64,000 nt of DNA from Promethearchaeota archaeon. GTDB taxonomy: Archaea; Asgardarchaeota; Lokiarchaeia; Sigyniarchaeales; SOKP01. Below the pieces are notes generated by a model. It worked only from the letters and a program-made list of their open reading frames with translations, did not search any database and was not told where the DNA came from. The DNA lies in assembly GCA_016840165.1 (NCBI GenBank), contig JAEOSU010000029.1:1-64000 (forward strand). The letters run 5' to 3'. Of this stretch, positions 62,344-64,000 are shown piece after piece (position 1 is the first letter of the stretch; every line of letters begins with the position of its first letter). Both the position numbers and the translations under genes were made by a program.

Positions 62344-64000
62344 TTAAAATAAAGAGTTTAATTTATTATCAAAGCTTTTGGAAATATTTTCCTTCATATT
62401 TTCTATACTATCTTTAAATTCACTAATATGCCTATTTAACTCTTGTTCTAACCTTGAATCTAAAGATGTTGATTTTTCTAAGCTCTCAACTGCGGAAAAA
62501 TATTCATTTTTTTCTAAATAGCAATGTCCCAAGAAGAGCCATGCCATAGCGTGGTCAGGTTCGATTTCCGTTACCTTCTTATAGATATCAATCGCTTTAT
62601 TAAGTTGGTTCTTCAACTTATAGGCATTTGCCATATTAAAGAAAGCCTCGGTATAGATAGGCTCAATTTCAATTGCTTTTTCATATGATTCAATAGCTTC
62701 ATCATATTCTTTTTTCTTAGTATAGACCAAACCCATGTGATTCCATGATTTTACATGGTTTTTAGTAAGATCTAAAGCTTTCTTAAATGAAGCTATGGCT
62801 TCATCATATTGCGCTTTATGAGAATTTGCTATTCCGATATAAAAGTAAGCATTGATATGAGTACTGTCGAGCTCAAGCGCTTTTTCACAGTCTCCAATCG
62901 CATGATCGAAATTATTAGTTTCAATTTCCTTTTTCGCTTTATTTATCAATTGGTTTTTATAATTAGTCTTAATGGGTACTTTATCCTTATACTCTGAGCT
63001 CTCGATTAAATCGTTTACCCGTATTGCTTTCTCGAAAAATTCGAAGCTATCTAAATAATTTCGACTATCTGCTAACTGATTTGCTTGTTCTACAATGAGT
63101 TTGATTTCAGAATAGTGAACTTCATCAATAGCTAACTTAATTTTATTCATCTCTTCAAAACGGCGTTGTTCATCAACAATAGTTTTAGCATATTCCATTT
63201 TTTTATCTAGCTTCTCTAATTCTTTTTCAAATTTTTTCTGTTCTTCGACTAGATCTCCTCTCCCAACTAAATCTTTTAATTCTGCTTGATAAATTAAACT
63301 CTTTATCTTGGCTATTTCCTCTTCCATTATTTCATTTAAGTACATCTTATTGGTAATATCCATAGCTTTTGTAAAGATTTCCAACGCTTCATTATAATTT
63401 TTTTGAGTAAGAAATGCTTTTCCTTCGACTAAGATTTCATTTATTTGAGATGAAAAAGCTTTATTAACAGAATCCTTTAATTTGTTTAATTCTTCATTTT
63501 CCTCTTCCCTAATAGGGATTTTCTTTGCAATACTAATCGCAGCATATAATTCATTTACAGCTCCTTCATAGTCTTTTTGCGCCAGTTTCCTTAGAGAATT
63601 GTCTCTTAATAAATCAATTCTGGTTAAACACACTTTTTTAATTAAATTTGAAATATTACTTACTTGGGTTTCTTTCTCCTTAGATTCAGCCATGTTTTCT
63701 GCGATATCTAAAGCTTCAGTAAAATCTCTAATTGCTTGATTCACTATGGTAAGATCTTGTGCATAATATTCTCTGCCAGTTAATTCCTTACCTTTTTCTA
63801 TCAAAGGCTCGATTCGAGACAAATAAACTGGATTTAATGCATCAGCAGAGACACTATTGATGTTTCGCATTACTTTCTCTTTTTGTTCTGATTCAAACAT
63901 TTTCCTAGCAACCTCAAGAGCACTTTCAAACTCTTTTACGGCCTCTTTGAAATTATTTTGTGAATAGAGTGATTTACCTTTTTCTAAGAGTGGTTCAATC
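62344..64000 (-). CDS. TPR-repeat protein (5' truncated by window edge)
   Basis: The last 250 residues contain consecutive 34-residue tetratricopeptide repeats (AYFYIGIANSHKAQYDEAIA, SWNHMGLVYTKKKEYDEAIE, AFFNMANAYKLKNQLNKAID, AWLFLGHCYLEKNEYFSAVE). More diverged helical pairs and a coiled coil occupy the N-terminal part. The frame remains open to base 63999, where a repeat of the IEPLLEKGKSLYS type runs off the window, so the gene starts outside. TPRs form protein-binding scaffolds. Its partner is unknown; it is convergent with the Arf-like fusion gene. Confidence 0.82.
   Translation of the reverse strand, partial: IEPLLEKGKSLYSQNNFKEAVKEFESALEVARKMFESEQKEKVMRNINSVSADALNPVYLSRIEPLIEKGKELTGREYYAQDLTIVNQAIRDFTEALDIAENMAESKEKETQVSNISNLIKKVCLTRIDLLRDNSLRKLAQKDYEGAVNELYAAISIAKKIPIREEENEELNKLKDSVNKAFSSQINEILVEGKAFLTQKNYNEALEIFTKAMDITNKMYLNEIMEEEIAKIKSLIYQAELKDLVGRGDLVEEQKKFEKELEKLDKKMEYAKTIVDEQRRFEEMNKIKLAIDEVHYSEIKLIVEQANQLADSRNYLDSFEFFEKAIRVNDLIESSEYKDKVPIKTNYKNQLINKAKKEIETNNFDHAIGDCEKALELDSTHINAYFYIGIANSHKAQYDEAIASFKKALDLTKNHVKSWNHMGLVYTKKKEYDEAIESYEKAIEIEPIYTEAFFNMANAYKLKNQLNKAIDIYKKVTEIEPDHAMAWLFLGHCYLEKNEYFSAVESLEKSTSLDSRLEQELNRHISEFKDSIENMKENISKSFDNKLNSLF

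Overview
The window is very AT-rich, densely coded and archaeal in character. It has TTG, GTG and apparently CTG starts, GGAGG/GAGGTG Shine-Dalgarno sites mixed with apparently leaderless genes, BRE/TATA-like promoters and a UbiA-type prenyltransferase. It also has several Ras/Rab-like and Arf-like small GTPases beside roadblock/longin-type domain proteins, a B-box-like zinc protein, a SET-domain protein and large S-layer-like surface proteins with a C-terminal membrane anchor. Together these point to an Asgard archaeon, most likely of the Lokiarchaeota group. This is inferred from gene content; no rRNA or tRNA gene was seen in the window.

Layout. 1-2.7 kb: the 3' end of a membrane-anchored protein, a tiny zinc-knuckle ORF coupled to a 435-aa unknown, and a membrane protein. 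2.9-9.3 kb: metabolic genes (glycyl radical enzyme, FAD oxidoreductase, metallo-beta-lactamase-fold hydrolase, flavodoxin, alpha/beta hydrolase), then a decayed flavodoxin. 9.7-14.2 kb: B-box/zinc-ribbon membrane protein, OsmC-zinc ribbon fusion, then a same-strand module of coiled coil, two-domain longin/roadblock protein, Rab-like GTPase, single roadblock-type protein and a V4R-like protein. 14.3-19.4 kb: a heterodimeric ABC exporter, an orphan DNA methyltransferase and an ACT protein with a probable CTG start. 19.5-24.9 kb: a TrmB-like coiled-coil protein, a roadblock-GTPase fusion with an odd G3 box, and a convergent longin-like/winged-helix protein. 25-31 kb: a 1871-aa surface protein with five near-identical 312-bp repeats. 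31-41 kb: a sugar transporter/glucanotransferase operon, a TetR fragment, redox and metal proteins, SOUL and pterin dehydratase homologues, and a secreted metalloprotease. 41-57 kb: mixed housekeeping and accessory genes (QueG-like, SET, UbiA, methyltransferase, cold-shock, GDT1, CDF, GNAT-YoaP, OYE-like, MFS, thioredoxin, ICMT-like). 57-64 kb: a two-domain longin/roadblock-like protein, a geranylgeranyl-reductase-like flavoprotein, then a compact operon (uDENN/longin-like protein plus two multi-pass membrane proteins) followed by an Arf-like GTPase fused to a longin/roadblock-like domain, and a truncated TPR protein.

The most interesting parts are the two GTPase neighbourhoods (11.66-14.22 kb and 59.43-62.30 kb) and the fusion at 21.95-23.57 kb. 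Each places small GTPases beside or within longin/roadblock-fold modules, the combination that in eukaryotes and in the bacterial MglA/MglB system controls the GTPase cycle on membranes. The two membrane proteins tied to a uDENN/longin-like protein and an Arf-longin fusion could be a membrane-anchored GTPase signalling unit. That is inference from gene order and visible motifs.
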